Shown here piece by piece: positions 1 to 12,812 of a DNA stretch of 64,000 nt. The notes beneath the pieces were generated by a model. That model did not search any database. It was not told the origin of the DNA and was given only the letters and a program-made list of their open reading frames with translations. Each line of letters starts with the position of its first letter. Within the stretch, counting starts at the first letter, position 1. A program made the position numbers and the translations under genes. The stretch comes from Costus lasius (lineage: Eukaryota > Streptophyta > Magnoliopsida > Zingiberales > Costaceae), in the NCBI GenBank assembly GCA_027563935.2, contig JANVAS020000239.1, forward strand, positions 4,898,001-4,962,000. The letters are read 5' to 3'.

Positions 1-1
1 G

Positions 2-2623
2 ACTATCAAGAATAAGTATCCTCTTCCCAGAATTGATGATCTATTTGATCAATTACAGGGAGCTACAGTGTTCTCTAAGATTGATCTGAGATCAGGGTAT
101 TATCAGCTTAGAGTCAAGGATGAGGATATATTTAAGACTGCTTTCAGGACCAGGTATGGGCATTTCAAATTTTTAGTTATGCCTTTTGGACTGACAAATG
201 CACCTGCTGTCTTCATGGATTTGATGAACAGGGTATTCCATGAATTGCTTGACTCTTGTGTGGTAGTCTTTATAGATGATATTTTGGTATACTCACGGAC
301 TACTTCAGATCATGTCAGTGACTTGCGCAGAGTGCTGGAGGTTCTGAGGAAGAACCGATTATATGCCAAGGCTAGTAAGTGTGAGTTCTGGCTAGAGAAG
401 ATCAGTTTTCTGGGACATGTGATTTCTGGTCAGGGGGTGTCTGTGGATCCAGTGAAAGTGCAAGCTATCCTTGATTGGGGAAGACCGACTAGTGCTACTG
501 TGATCAGGAGTTTTCTGGGTTTGGCAGGTTACTACCGGCGATTTGTTGAGGGAATCTCTAAGTTGGCGGGTCCTTTAACTAAATTGACCAGAAAGGAGGC
601 CAAGTTTATTTGGGATGATAAGTGTGAAGAGAGCTTCCAGGAGCTGAAGAGAAGGTTGACTAGTACACCGATCCTCATTATTCCTAGTGATGGGGAAAGG
701 TTTACTGTCTATACAGATGCTTCAGGCAAAGGGTTGGGTTGTGTCTTGATGCAGAAGGGTTCTGTAGTAGCCTATGCTTCGAGACAACTGAAGGGGTATG
801 AACTGAATTACCCTACTCATGATTTAGAGTTGGCGGCCGTAGTCTTTGCTTTGAAGATATGGCGTCACTATTTGTTGGGTCAGGAGTTTGATCTGTTCAC
901 TGATCACCAGAGTCTCAAGTATATCTTCACTCAGAAGGAGTTGAACATGAGACAGAGGAGATGGATGGAGTTGATCAAAGATTATAACTTCTCTATTCAG
1001 TATCAGGCTGGAAAGGCCAATGTAGTAGCGGATGCACTGAGCAGACATCCAGTTACTTCAGTAGCTGCACTGCGGGTCAGTGAGTGGCAGTTACTGCAGG
1101 AGTTCAGCGATCTCAGGATCAGTGTTTCTCCTAGAGTTCAGACTGGTTATGTAGCTTTTCTCAGAGTACAGTCTGCTTTGTTGCAGAAGATCAGAGATCA
1201 GCAGTCTGTGGATCCGAAATTAGTTCAGATCAGGGATAGTCTGGTTGATGGCGCAGTTCAGGATTTTAGCCTGTCTGATGATGGTATTCTTCGGTTTCGT
1301 GGAAGGGTATGTGTCCCTGAGGAACCGAGCTTGAGGAAAGAAATATTGGAGGACAGCCATAACTCCAAATATTCTCTACATCCTGGTGTGACTAAGATGT
1401 ATCAGGACCTTAAGAAAAATTTTTGGTGGCCGGGTATGAAGAAAGAAGTAACTGAATTTGTCTCTAGGTGTTTAACCTGTCAGACTGTAAAGGCTGAACA
1501 TCAGAAGCCTGGTGGTTTGTTGCAGCCTCTTCCTATTCCTGAGTGGAAGTGGGAATGCATCAGTATGGATTTTGTATGTGGTTTGCCCAGAACCAGATTG
1601 GGTCATGATGCTATTTGGGTGATTGTTGATAGACTTACTAAATCAGCCCACTTTCTTCCGATTAAGATGACTTATTCTTTAGAGAGGCTGGCTAGATTGT
1701 ACATTGATGAGATAGTCAGACTGCATGGAGTGCCTGTCGATATTGTGTCTGATAGGGACTCTCGATTTTTGTCCAGGTTTTGGAAGAGCTTACAGGAGGG
1801 TTTGGGTACTAAGTTGAGTTTTAGTACAGCATACCATCCTCAGTCTGATGGCCAGACGGAGCGTACTATACAGACTCTAGAAGATTTGTTGAGAGCCTAT
1901 GTGGTTGATTGGAGTTCTGAGTGGAACCGGGATCTATCTTTGATAGAGTTTACTTATAATAATAGCTTCCACTCTAGTATTCAGATGGCTCCTTATGAGG
2001 CTTTGTATGGGAGAAGGTGTAGGACTCCCTTGTGTTGGGAGGAAACTGGTGACAGAATGATTTTGAGATCTGATGCAGTACAGGAGACTACTGATAAGGT
2101 CAGAGAGATCCGGGATAAACTGAAAATTGCTCGGGACAGACAGAAGAGTTATGCTGATGACCGTCGTCGTTCCTTGGAGTTTATGGTAGGGGATCATGTG
2201 TTCTTGAAGGTGTCACCTACTAAGGGTGTTATGAGGTTTGGCAAAAAGGGTAAGTTGAGCCCTAGATTTGTAGGCCCTTTTGATATTATTGAGAGAATTG
2301 GTCCAGTGGCTTACCGGTTAGCTTTACCTCCTGCTATGGATCATGTGCATAATGTATTCCATGTCTCTGTTTTGAGGAAATATCATCCTGATCCATCTCA
2401 TGTATTGGAGTTAGAACCTCTTCAGATTCAGAGTGATTTGACTTTCGAGGAAAGACCTCTCCGGATTGTTGATAGGAAGGATAAAGTTCTGAGAAACAAG
2501 ACTATACCTTTGGTAAAGGTTATCTGGGGAAATCAGTCAGTTGAGGAGGCGACATGGGAGACTGAAGCTGATATGAGGAAATTTTATGCTTATCTCTTTG
2601 ATGATATGGATGCTGAGCTTTAG
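2..2623 (+). CDS. pol: Tekay-type pol (RT, RNase H, integrase, chromodomain), 5'-truncated by window edge
   Basis: The reading frame is already open at base 2, so the gene starts left of the window; the GTG at 68 is not a start. In order it shows reverse transcriptase with a FIDD catalytic motif near 268-282, RNase H beginning at the YTDASGKG motif near 712, an integrase zinc-binding region (HPG near 1381, CLTC near 1474), the integrase core with acidic residues near 1568, 1750 and 1860 (DD35E spacing), and a C-terminal chromodomain-like segment near 2450-2604. A C-terminal chromodomain is the hallmark of chromoviruses and is thought to steer integration to particular chromatin. There are no stops or frameshifts in the visible 873 codons, and identity to the pol of element C is very high. 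Whether gag and protease are intact cannot be judged. Confidence 0.95.
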   Translation, partial: TIKNKYPLPRIDDLFDQLQGATVFSKIDLRSGYYQLRVKDEDIFKTAFRTRYGHFKFLVMPFGLTNAPAVFMDLMNRVFHELLDSCVVVFIDDILVYSRTTSDHVSDLRRVLEVLRKNRLYAKASKCEFWLEKISFLGHVISGQGVSVDPVKVQAILDWGRPTSATVIRSFLGLAGYYRRFVEGISKLAGPLTKLTRKEAKFIWDDKCEESFQELKRRLTSTPILIIPSDGERFTVYTDASGKGLGCVLMQKGSVVAYASRQLKGYELNYPTHDLELAAVVFALKIWRHYLLGQEFDLFTDHQSLKYIFTQKELNMRQRRWMELIKDYNFSIQYQAGKANVVADALSRHPVTSVAALRVSEWQLLQEFSDLRISVSPRVQTGYVAFLRVQSALLQKIRDQQSVDPKLVQIRDSLVDGAVQDFSLSDDGILRFRGRVCVPEEPSLRKEILEDSHNSKYSLHPGVTKMYQDLKKNFWWPGMKKEVTEFVSRCLTCQTVKAEHQKPGGLLQPLPIPEWKWECISMDFVCGLPRTRLGHDAIWVIVDRLTKSAHFLPIKMTYSLERLARLYIDEIVRLHGVPVDIVSDRDSRFLSRFWKSLQEGLGTKLSFSTAYHPQSDGQTERTIQTLEDLLRAYVVDWSSEWNRDLSLIEFTYNNSFHSSIQMAPYEALYGRRCRTPLCWEETGDRMILRSDAVQETTDKVREIRDKLKIARDRQKSYADDRRRSLEFMVGDHVFLKVSPTKGVMRFGKKGKLSPRFVGPFDIIERIGPVAYRLALPPAMDHVHNVFHVSVLRKYHPDPSHVLELEPLQIQSDLTFEERPLRIVDRKDKVLRNKTIPLVKVIWGNQSVEEATWETEADMRKFYAYLFDDMDAEL

Positions 2624-2639
2624 AGGACTAAAGCTTTAT

Positions 2640-2652
2640 AAGGAGGGAGGGA
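2640..2652 (+). other. Polypurine tract of G1
   Basis: A 13-base all-purine run lies immediately before the TG that opens the 3' LTR. This is the expected plus-strand primer for reverse transcription. The same tract occurs before the 3' LTR of element C (43194-43206). Confidence 0.85.
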
Positions 2653-4102
2653 TGTAAGATCCAAGGATCTTAAGTCCTGGTAAGCATTATTTGGATTTAA
2701 ATAAAATTATTGGATGCTAATCAACTGGCTTATTGATTGTTAATTTGTAATTATTTGATTTGAGTTTATTTGGTTGTTAATTTATTGTAAATTAATTAGA
2801 GATTATTTATTTGATTATTGGTTGTTCATAATAAATTAATTAGGATTTATGGGTTGTAAATTGTAAGTTAATTAATTACAGTTTGTTGGTTAATTAATTA
2901 GACCTTATTGGTTAATTAATTAGACCTTATTGGTTAATTAAATCCTTATTGGATATTAATTAAATCCTTATTGGATTTCGGTTAAGTGATTGGTTATTTG
3001 TAAGTTAATTAAATTAATTGGTTAACTAGGGGTTATTGGGTTTGAAAATTCGAAATTATGAATTATATGGGTTAAACCCTATTGGAATTAATTGGTTAAT
3101 GGGTTTAAAATTTAAAAACCCAAAGTTTAAGTGGTAATGTCGACTAGGGTGAGATTATTGGCGATTTTTGGAGTCTTGAGAAAAATTAGGGTGGCGGCTT
3201 GAAGAAGTGGCGATTATTGAAGAGTTTTGAGGCGATTTTTCTCCATCTTCTTCCCTTGGCGAATTTCCCTTGAGGTGAAACTTTCTTGGCGATTTCTTGG
3301 AGATCCTTTGGGTGACTTCAAAGGCTTTGGACAATTTTTTTTGTTGGGGAGATTTTAACCTAAGTTTCAAGGTGAGTGGGTTGTCTTAATTGATTCCTAA
3401 CAATTGGGTTGTGTTATTGATGCAAGAGATTGATTAGAGATTTGCAATGTTAAAAACCGAAAATTCAAGACTTCTTCTTGTGATAACCGAAAGTTATAAT
3501 GGTATAATTGTCATGGAAACCGAATATTTATATATCCTTATTATTCATGAAACCGAATTTAAGATCTTCTTGTAATTTCATGAAACCGAAATTTTGTAAA
3601 AGGTATGTATCTCATGAAAACCGAAAATTGTGGCATGAAATTTAAGGTATTTTTATAGGGATTTTTGGTAGCTTTAGATCATTGAATTTTGAGCATGAAA
3701 TTCTTGTTAACTAGGTATTTTATAGGGAATTTTGGTAACATTAGATCGATGATTTTTATATCATGTATGAAAACCGAAACCTTTATAATTGTAGTTAAAC
3801 CGAAATTTTTATAGTTGTAGTTAACATGTTTACATGTGGTAATTTGTGGTAATTTGTAAAGTGATTTATAAGAATACATGTTTTACAATTTATGTTGATT
3901 TTATGGATGCTTTATAAATGCTGTTAACGCTACCTTGGTTATTTCTTTATGTGTGTAACATATTATACGTTTATGGTCATGTATTTTGTTTGAGAAAATT
4001 TGGGTGATAACATAGCAAAATTTGATTAAACTAATCAGCATGAAATTTAAGGACTACACTATATTCGGTGATATTCGAATATAAAATATTATGTGTTATG
4101 TT

Positions 4103-4265
4103 ATGTGAATTTTGAACAATATGTGTGATCATGTGAATTTTGAACAATATGTGTGATCATGTGAATTTTGAACAATATGTGTGATCTTGTGAATTTTGAA
4201 CAATATGTGTGATCATGTGAATTTTGAAAATTATGGGTTATGTGAATTTGGAAAATTATGTGATT
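4103..4265 (+). repeat. 28-bp minisatellite in G1 LTR
   Basis: Four near-perfect 28-bp units start at 4103, 4131, 4159 and 4187 (core gtgaattttgaacaatatg), followed by about two degenerate units to 4265. The corresponding place in the C LTRs (about 27597-27720 and 44640-44765) has only degenerate single versions, so the array expanded in the G1 branch or collapsed in C. Confidence 0.9.
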
Positions 4266-4552
4266 ATGTGATGGTTAGGACTAAGGCTAGGTGTAACTAT
4301 GAACTCAAGGGGATAGTCCTTATGTGTTATGTTAAGGGTTTGAATTTCAGCCCTGTATTGTGATATGTGAGGAGGTTGATGTTCAGCCTGCCTATTATGA
4401 TTATTGTGATGGGGGTTGATGTTCAGCCTGCCCGATATGATTTTTGTGATGACTATCCTAGAGTCTAGTTGACACTTAGGAGTCCACCTTTGTGAAATAT
4501 GAAATAAGATATGTCTGTTGTCCAGTAGGAACCTTTTGGGAGAACGGGTTTT

Positions 4553-4850
4553 GACGCAAAGTGCCATGTCTTGGTCGGACAGGGGCCACCTCTTGATGTC
4601 ATTACTCTTTTATGTTATGGGGTGATATAAGACGCAAAGTGCCATGTCTTGATCAGACAGGGGCCACCTCTTGATGTCATCACTCTCATTTTGTGATGTT
4701 GGGTGTCGTAGAGCAAAGTGCCACGTCATGACCTGACGGGGGCCACCTCTTGAATCTACACACAATCCATCGATGTGTTATGGGGTGATAGAGCAAAGTG
4801 CCACATCGTGACCTGGCGGGGGCCACCTCTTGATTCTACTCACTATCCAT
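4553..4850 (+). repeat. 78-80-bp tandem repeat, four units, in G1 LTR
   Basis: Units start at 4553, 4631, 4711 and 4791, each with the core gcaaagtgcca followed by ggggccacctcttga. The first two units carry catgtcttg and the last two carry a diverged version with acc and a longer g-run. The C LTRs have three units of the first kind and one of the second (37159, 37237, 37315, 37390), so repeat units have been exchanged between copies. Such arrays in a U3 region can act as enhancer repeats; that is inference here. Confidence 0.88.
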
Positions 4851-5766
4851 GTTTATGTGTTGCACGAGATTTTGCAGCTCCCAGTGCTTTGGCCAAGCCG
4901 GGTTAGACCATATTGGTCACTACTGATTATGCTGGACAACTAGGTTAATTAAGTATGGTGTGTTTAGTTGGTTTAGAATATATGTGTTTAATTGGTTTAG
5001 AGTAAAACTCTAGAACCTGAGTTTGTGAACATGAGTTTGTTATATGCTAGTGTGTACATCTGACTGCCTATATGACTTCTGTTTCTTTATTTTGTTATAT
5101 GTTGACATAATGTTCCTGTTAAAGATTTTTAAAATAATCTGCCTATATTTTTGAATGTATGTTCTGGATGGTCGATTTAGACTATCCACTCACTGGGCTG
5201 TGTAGCTCACCCCTCACTATTTTCAGGCATAGAGCAGGGGCGCATTTCTTGAGTGCATTGGCATGGATCATTATGCTGTTTGCTGTTTTAAGAATTTTTG
5301 TGCTTAATTCTTGGGGCCGGTTGTGGCCTTAACGTGAATTATATGAGCTATGTGAATCATGAGACTATGTGAACTATGTGAATTGTGTTGCCGGTTATGG
5401 CAGTCTTATGAGTTTGATTTTTGTGTCACCGCGGGCTTCAGCCTGGTTTCGGTGTTTGATATGAGTTTATAAAATCGACTTTGTGGCTTTGCTTTGAATT
5501 TCGAATCGAATTGTATTTATGCCATCGGATTTGATATAACTGTTGCCTTGCATATGTCTAGTGCAAGGATTGCGTGGTGGCAGGTACCTTTATGTGATTT
5601 ATGAGATTTGTGTTTTGTAAATTTGTATGTATGGATTTATGGAAATTTTCAGATCGTGTTTTCTTGAACTCGGTTTTACCTAGCATATGATCGATCTTAT
5701 ATGAAACATCCTGTTTCTTTTATGAAATGTGCCATTTGTTTGGGGTTAAGAATGTGGGATGTTACA

Positions 5767-7221
5767 GGCGTGTAGCGATGTCTGATTGAGACAACCTATG
5801 AACGCACATGAGTTAGGCCCGGGGTCACACCCGCTTGCCAGACCTCATTGTGGTCGTTCAGCCCTTGGCGCATGCATTGTTGACCTTTTGGTCGACTCAA
5901 GTCAGTTAGGACTTGGTGCATGTAAGGGCACAGGATCTGACTAGGTTCGATGAGTGGATCCCTAGTAATGGACCGTTGTAAGGTAGTAAGGCTAATAAGG
6001 AAAAATAAAATTAATCTCAATGGGGTTTTTCAAAAATTTTATTTTTCATGATTGGATCACATGATGTATGATGCCATATGTATGTTTATTTAGTCTTATG
6101 TGGGCTGCCCATGTTTAATGTGTGCTGTGCTGGGGCCTGCGTGCCTGGAATTATTTTGTAAATTATTTTTAATTGTGATCTGCGTATCACCTTCTATTTA
6201 ATTTATAAAATGTAATTGACCTGCGAGTCAATCTTGTCTAGATAGATTAATTTGTAAATTAATCAGACAAGAGCACAGAGCACACTTGGCAGAGGCGCAT
6301 GCAGCAGTGGCTTGACCAGGTGGGAGGTCCAGGGTTCGACTCTGGGACCAGGCGCATTTTCCCTAGTAGGCGCACCTGAGCTGCAGATGGCTCTTGGGCC
6401 CTCGTTTGGGCCAAATGAGCAGCTAAAGACCCATGAAGAAAAACAAGTGAAGACTTAAGTTAATTAAGGTCTTACTTAGGTTTCATGGGCGTTTACCACA
6501 TAAGATCCATGCTTTCTTTTATTGTTTAAATATTAGAATTGCATGATTAGTTTATCTTCTGCTATCACCATAGGAAATGCATGATAGTCAAGAAGATAAA
6601 AGACCGTTAAAATCCAACGCTAAATATCAATCTCGTAAGCCTTCTGACGCGAAACCTCACTGTTCTGACTATCGTTGGAGCCGTGTTGTACCCACTCAGT
6701 GGGCACGTCCATCTATCTTCAGACGGTGCGGGATTACACCTGCGTGTTACAGAGAAGGGATTTATCGCTTCTCGTTGCTCAGCATAGCACGTGGTGGTCC
6801 AGGGAGTAGGTCGGGTCAGCTTGACCATGTAGGCTACATATGTGGCGCATATGGTAGCACATGGAGGCAGCCATCTGTGGGGTCAGAGACTGTGTTGTAC
6901 CAACTCAGTTGGCACAGTCTGCTAGATTGCCCAGATGAAGGGGAATCGCACGGGTTGGCGATCGGCAGGGACTGCCTACCAGAAATTAGTGCTTGTACTC
7001 TCTGTGCACCTTATCTCGCTTGAGCGGGACGCGGAGACCAAGTATGAAATCTGGATCCCATCTCACTAAAAGAGTGTTTACTCTTTCAGACTGTTTAATG
7101 GATTTTTCAGTCAGATAAAATAGTGAGAAAAAGAATCTTTCGTAAGTCCTGATTGATTCTTAACATTGATACTGACCTTGCTGTTCTTGCATTGTTGTAG
7201 ATACCTGCAGCAACGAACACC
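5767..7221 (+). other. Long untranslated leader of copia A
   Basis: This segment is collinear with the leaders of B (29432-31260), D (46349-47817) and E (54227-56008, minus strand). It holds the tRNA-like module at 6287-6350 and two small hairpins at 6688-6706 and 6897-6915. It ends in a pyrimidine-rich stretch with ttgttgtag shortly before the gag ATG. A 148-codon open frame from 6577 is not preserved as an ORF in the other copies, so I do not call it a gene. Confidence 0.8.
6287..6350 (+). other. tRNA-like A-box/B-box module in copia A leader
   Basis: A sequence resembling a pol III A box (tggcagagg, 6287) is followed 46 bases later by a B-box-like ggttcgactct (6333-6343), with flanking bases that fold into a T-arm-like hairpin. 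Element B has the same module with a stronger hairpin; D and E lack it. It is not a complete tRNA: no cloverleaf or acceptor stem could be drawn. It may be a tRNA- or SINE-derived fragment captured by the family. Confidence 0.5.
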
Positions 7222-10200
7222 ATGAGCTTCAATGTGCGATCCCTACTGGAAAGGGAGAAGTTTGCTGGGCCAAACTTCTCAGACTGGTTTGGACACCTTA
7301 AGATTGTTCTTAAGGCAGAGAGGAAACTGTATGTCCTCGAGACGGCTATACCGCCTCAGCCCGCTCCGAACGCCGCAAGGGCGGTTCGGGAAGCCTATGA
7401 AAAGCATGTCAATGATAGCATTGATGTCGCTTGCCTGATGCTAGCGTCTATGACGCCACCGCTGCAGCGTCAGCATGAGGATATGTCTGCTATAGACATG
7501 ATAGCGAACCTCAAGATGCTGTATGCTGCACAGGCGAGGACAGAACGCTATAATCTGACAAAGCTTTTCTTTCAGAGCAAACTGGCTGAAGGGAGCCCAG
7601 TGGGAGCTCATGTGCTCAAGATGATTGGGCACAAGGAAGCTCTAGAGAAACTGGGGCATACCATCAATCAGGAGCTCGCTGTAGATATTATTCTGCAGTC
7701 TCTCCCGCCTTCATTCGACGCGTTCATTATTAACTTTAATATGAACAAAATCGATTGTACTCCGGCAGAGCTGCTGAATATGCTCTTGACTACTGAGGAA
7801 ACTCTGAAGGGAAAGCCTTCGACCTCTGTCTTAATGGTTCCTTCTAGGAACAAGAAGAAGGGGAAGAAGGGCAAGACCCCTGTCAAGAATTACAGCAAGG
7901 CTCTGAAGCAAAAGGTTAAGCGGTCCAAGGAATACAGGTGTTTCCACTGTGGCCAGCTGGGTCACTGGAAAAAGGACTGTAAAGCGCTCCAAGGAGACAA
8001 GAGGGGAAGCATTGCTTCTGGCTCAGGTATTTACGTGACGGAAGTCATGCTTTCATCTTCTTCTATATCATGGGTGTTGGACACTGCATGTGGATTTCAC
8101 ATTTGTTCAAATGTACAGGAACTCAAGAGAAGAAGACAGGTGGGACAGCATGAGGTGGACCTACGCGTTGGAAACGGGGCACGGGTTGCTGCTGTTGCTG
8201 TAGGAGACTATTTCATCTCTTTGCCATCTGGAATTGTATTAGAATTAAATAGTTGTTACTTTGTTCCCAGTATTACTAAAAATATTATCTCCATTCCTGC
8301 TCTTGTCAGGAAGGGTTTTTCCTTTGAATGCAATATTTCAAAGTGTGTTTTATCTTTAGATAATATTGTTTATGCATCTGGTTCAATTAACAATGGATTA
8401 TACATGTTGGACATGGAAAGTTCTATACAAAATGTTGATATTAAGAAAGCCAAGAATGCTGATGACCGCACCTTGCTATGGCATAGTCGTTTAGGCCATA
8501 TTAACAAGAAGCGCATTAAGCGGTTGCATGATAATGGACTGCTGGGATCATTCTCCTATGAGGAGATTGATACATGCAAGGCTTGTTTAATGGGTAAAAT
8601 GACGAAGTCACCTTTTCCTAACAAAGGTCAAAGGGCTTCAGGTTTACTTGACCTTATACACAGTGATGTGTGTGGGCCATTTAATAAACATGCCAGAGGT
8701 GGCTATCAATACTTCATTACCTTTACTGATGATTTCAGTAGATATGGGTATGTCTATTTAATGAGACATAAAAGTGAATCTTTTGACAAGTTCAAAGAGT
8801 TCAAGAATGAAGTACAGAATCAGCTAGGCCGAAATATCAAGGCACTTCGTTCTGATCGAGGTGGGGAATACCTAAGTCAAGAATTTACTGACTATCTGAA
8901 GGAGTGTGGGATTATCTCACAGCTCACTCCGCCAGGAACACCGCAATGGAATGGTGTGTCCGAGAGGAGAAATAGAACTCTACTTGATATGGTTCGTTCT
9001 ATGATGAGTCAGGCTACTCTTCCTTACTCCTTTTGGGGATTTGCACTGGAGACAGCTGCAAAGGTACTAAACCGAGTGCCATCCAAGGCAGTTTCTAAGA
9101 CTCCATATGAGTTATGGTATGGGAAACAGCCGAGCTTGACATTTATCAGGATCTGGGGCTGCGAGGCTTATGTCAAAAAGCTCGCCTCTGGGAAACTAGA
9201 GAGCAGATCTGACAAATGCATCTTTGTCGGTTACCCTAAGGAAACTAAGGGTTATTATTTCTACGATCCCAAAGAGAACAAGGTATTTGTTGCTCGGATG
9301 GCCATATTTCTTGAGAAGGAGTTTCTTCTGCAAGAGGCCAGTGGGAGAGAAATAAAGTTGGATGAGAATCCAGAAGAAGGACAAAGTGCTCAAGCACAGT
9401 TGGATGAGCCTGAGCTGGTAGAACAGGTTTTTGAACAACCTGAGGCTTAGATATCACGGGAACCGCGAAGATCGGGAAGGATTCATCGTCAGCCTGAGCG
9501 CTATGACGGAGTCTACATCATTGATAATGATGAACCCCTCACTTATGCGGATGCGGTCAGTGGACCGGAGTCAGCAAGATGGCTTGAAGCTATGCGCGCC
9601 GAGATGGACTCCATGTCAGATAACCAAGTCTGGGATTTGGTTGATCCGCCTCCGGGAGTTATCCCTATAGGCTGTAAATGGATCTTCAAGAAGAAGATTG
9701 ACATGGATGGTAACGTGGTTACCTATAAAGGCAGGCTAGTTGCGAAAGGTTTCAAACAAATCTACGGGATAGATTATGATGAAACTTTCTCACCTGTAGC
9801 TAGTTTTAAGTCTATTCGGATTCTTTTTGCGATAGCAGCATATTATGATTATGAGATCTGGCAAATGGATGTGAAAACAGCTTTCCTTAATGGAAATCTG
9901 GATGAGGATGTCTATATGACACAACCTGAAGGTTTCACTAATCCATCAGATCGTCATAAAATATGCAAGTTAAAGAAGTCTATTTATGGACTTAAACAAG
10001 CATCTAGAAGCTGGAATATTAGTTTTGATGAATCAGTCACTGAATTTGGTTTCAACAAGAACAAGGATGACCCGTGTGTATATAAGAGGTTTAGTGGGAG
10101 CGTGATTACCTTCTTGGTCCTCTACGTCGATGACATCTTGATCATTGGAAATGACATTCCTGAAATGCATGCGGTTAAGGCATGGTTAAGGAAATGTTTC

Positions 10201-12804
10201 CAGATGAAAGATTTAGGAGAAGCAGCCTATGTATTAGGTGTGAAGATCTACAGGGATAGATCTAAGAGGCTTCTCGGGTTGTGCCAGAGTACTTACATCG
10301 ATAAAGTCCTGGAGAGATTTCATTTAGAGAATTCTAAACGAGGATATCTTCCAGTCAGACATGGTCTGAATCTTTCGAAGAGTCAGTGTCCACAAACACA
10401 GACTGAGAAGGATGAAATGGACAATACGCCTTATGCTTCGGCTATTGGGTCCATTATGTATGCGATGTTGTGTACTCGCCCAGACGTCGCTTACGGGTTA
10501 AGCGTGACCAGTCGGTTCCAAAGTAATCCGGGAGTGGCACACTGGATTGCAGTCAAGAACATCTTAAAATATCTGCGGAGGACCAAAGATATGTTCTTGG
10601 TATATGGTGGTCAGGAAGAACTCAGTATTGAGGGATATACTGACGCTTCGTTCCAATCAGACCAGGATGATTTCCGATCGCAATCAGGCTATGTTTTTAG
10701 CTTGAATGGAGGAGCAGTGGTGTGAAAAAGTTTCAAACAGTCAACTGTTGCTGATTCTGAAGAGTCCCCTTCGAGGGGGAGCAAAACCCTAAAGTGGCGC
10801 AATCAAAGTAGGGGGCAGCGGATAAAGGGTTTCATAGATCGAAGAGCATGTATCATATGATCAACTTAACAAAAACCGATTGTAAAAGAAGTGATTCGAT
10901 CCATACCATTGCCATTTCTAGATGGCGCCTTGGAAGAAAGAGAGCAATGAAGATCTCCTCCAAATCGTCACACACAAGATGAGTCTTGGCTCCTTCTTGT
11001 CGTCCCTTGTGCTAGCAAGAGTCGTCCAAGGTGTCTCTGATCGAATGCTAAAGGGAAAAGAGAGCTTTTCTTTCTTGGCGTTTTTCTCTTGTCGCCTTCG
11101 ACTTCCTCACACGAGAATGCTGCTCGATGACAACCCAAGGAGGCGTCAATTGCGTGAAGAGGCAAGAGAGGGGCGACGTGAGTTCATGGCCACGTTCGAG
11201 AAGTGCTAAAAATAGCATCCCACTTCTCCATATGCGATCTTGGGTTTACCCCAATCGCAAATGCCACATCATCATTGAACCATGCGCTCATCCATGAGCT
11301 GGTTCAAACCGATTTGGTCCACTAACCAAATAAACCAAGAAATAAGTCCAGATCAAAATAAACCCAAAGGCTCTCGATCTGACCGTCAATCTCTCAATGC
11401 TCCTGATCTGACTGATCTAGCATTCATTCTCTCGATCGAAGCTTACCGATCTCAAGCCCTAATCAATCAAACATGATCAGACCAGATCTCACTTTCAATC
11501 AGAAATTAAATCCCTTTAAACTGAACCCAAACAATTCAGTCCACACGATCTGACTTAAGTAAGCCATATCATCAAATTGTGCGACCCTGAGGGTTTCCTT
11601 TAAATGTCGGTAACGATAACTCGCGTTATCACGATCAGTGAGGGGTATCTAGCAACACATCACTGTCTCCCGATATAAAGGAAAGAGTCTTCCAAGACTA
11701 CACCCAAAAACAGCACAAGTGTGAATCAACATCACTAGGCATGCATATTTCCTTTGCCACTGGATGTTCTTATTGGACAAGCCTGTCAAGCCTGTAACTC
11801 CAATATGATAAGCATGATTAGATCAGATGAACATAGTCATCTGGGTATGGCCATACACTTTCTCAATCATCTCATCCGGGGGGGCCCCTTTAGAACATCA
11901 CACTCCTTAAACAAGGAGACGGCAATCCTATGTCTATCACTAGTGCCATAACCTGATTCAAGTTCACCATCCAAGATAGTCTATAATCATTGTGTTTCAA
12001 ATGATATTGAACTATCTCAAAACAATGACAATCATCATTTAGAAAACACAAGTGATCTCAAGTCAAAGGAAATGTGCCACTTGTCTCACTCAAGGAATAT
12101 TCACATTGTGACAAACAATTGAACATCCTAGTAGGGTCTGTCCAGTACATCCAATGTACCCATGAGTCTACACCTTATTCCATGCTCGAAGCATCCTATA
12201 AGATTAGAACACATATTAGTCTCAATCATATCAAGGCTGTCTCATGTTCACCAAGATATCTCGACTAAGGACTTATAGCACGTCAGCCTAGCTGAACAGC
12301 TTTGAGACATTATTCAGAAGAACATATATTGCAGCAGACAATGTAAACAACTGAATAATAACCATGCCTTTATAAACATAACAGTTTATTACATGATACA
12401 AATACATTCCCACAGGCCTCAAACATTAGCCTTAAGGGCATACCCCAACAGATTCCACAACAGAAGCCGAGTATGTTGCAGCCTCGGAAGCATCTAAGGA
12501 GGCAGTGTGGATTCGTAAGTTCGTGAGAGAACTTGGTGTTGTTCCTTCGAGTGCAGATCCTTTGGTTATCTTCTGTGATAACACTGGAGCTATCGCACAG
12601 GCAAAGGAACCACGGTCGCACCAGAAGTCCAAGCACATACAGAGACGGTTTCATTTGATCAGGGAGATCATAGATCGTGGCGAGATCAAAATCTGCAAGG
12701 TTCATACAGATGACAATCTGGCAGACCGGCTTACCAAGCCTCTGGCGCAGCAGAAGCATGAGAAGCACTGTAATAATATGGGTTTGAGATTTCTCAACCA
12801 TTAG
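7222..12804 (+). pseudogene. gag-pol: Copia A gag-pol pseudogene (two stops, solo-LTR insertion)
   Basis: The frame starts at the ATG at 7222 and is collinear with the 1293-codon polyprotein of B. Domains are gag with a CCHC zinc knuckle (near 7938-7980), protease with D-T-A instead of the usual D-T/S-G (near 8080), integrase (HHCC, then D-D-E), reverse transcriptase (YVDD near 10120) and RNase H. Lesions seen are a TAG at 9448-9450 between integrase and RT where B has a glutamine codon, a TGA at 10723-10725 in place of a tryptophan codon, and interruption from 10758 to 12450 by a solo LTR. The RNase H tail resumes at 12456 and ends with the normal stop at 12802-12804. Both stops are transitions, as expected for methylated, silent repeats. 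Confidence 0.93.
10758..12450 (-). mobile_element. Solo copia LTR inserted in element A
   Basis: A 1693-bp LTR in minus orientation begins tgaagagtcccc and ends taccccaaca. It is flanked by perfect 5-bp duplications gattc at 10753-10757 and 12451-12455. No internal retrotransposon sequence remains, so this is the product of recombination between the two LTRs of a once complete element. It belongs to the same copia family as A, B, D and E, ends like the D LTR in element sense, and carries the conserved hairpin at 11615-11630. Confidence 0.95.
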
Positions 12805-12812
12805 ATTAAGTG

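Larger units (their letters stand above)
1..5766 (+). mobile_element. Ty3/gypsy chromovirus (Tekay/Del-like) G1, 3' part
   Basis: This is the right-hand part of a Tekay/Del-type LTR retrotransposon: pol from inside reverse transcriptase onward, polypurine tract and a complete 3' LTR. The 5' LTR, gag and protease lie left of the window. It ends with ..gttaca at 5766. The following sequence (ggcgtgtagcg..) matches the uninterrupted leader of copia element B near 29809, so G1 inserted into the leader of copia A. The predicted right-hand TSD is ggcgt (5767-5771); the left copy is out of view. It is closely related to the complete element C but has a separate history, because its LTR carries different tandem-repeat copy numbers. 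Confidence 0.95.
2653..5766 (+). repeat. 3' LTR of G1 (Tekay type, 3114 bp)
   Basis: It begins tgtaagatccaagg and ends gtgggatgttaca, with the same ends as both LTRs of element C. The first 450 bases are very AT-rich with repeated ttaattaa/ccttattgg blocks. The 3400-3820 stretch is peppered with a catgaaaaccgaa-like motif. Two tandem arrays follow (4103-4265 and 4553-4850). It is 23 bp shorter than the 3' LTR of C, with internal repeat differences, so G1 and C are sister copies rather than a recent duplication of this locus. No coding sequence is recognised in it. Confidence 0.95.

Noticed and set aside
4553..4850. Regular direct repeats resembling a CRISPR array
   Set aside because: Units are contiguous tandem repeats without unique spacers, inside a plant retrotransposon LTR.
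6301..6360. A functional tRNA gene in the copia leader
   Set aside because: Only A- and B-box-like words and a T-arm-like hairpin are present; no acceptor or anticodon stem can be formed.
6577..7023. 148-codon ORF in the leader of copia A and shorter relatives at 30779, 47369 and 54424
   Set aside because: Start codon and N-terminal half are not conserved in B, D and E; conservation there is equally high in other frames and includes the twin hairpins, so RNA-level constraint explains it better than a protein.
7143..7200. Possible short intron before gag (gtaagt .. ttgttgtag)
   Set aside because: The donor-like gtaagt exists only in A (others have ttaagt), and 58 bases is too short for a normal plant intron. 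A longer intron using the acceptor-like end cannot be excluded.
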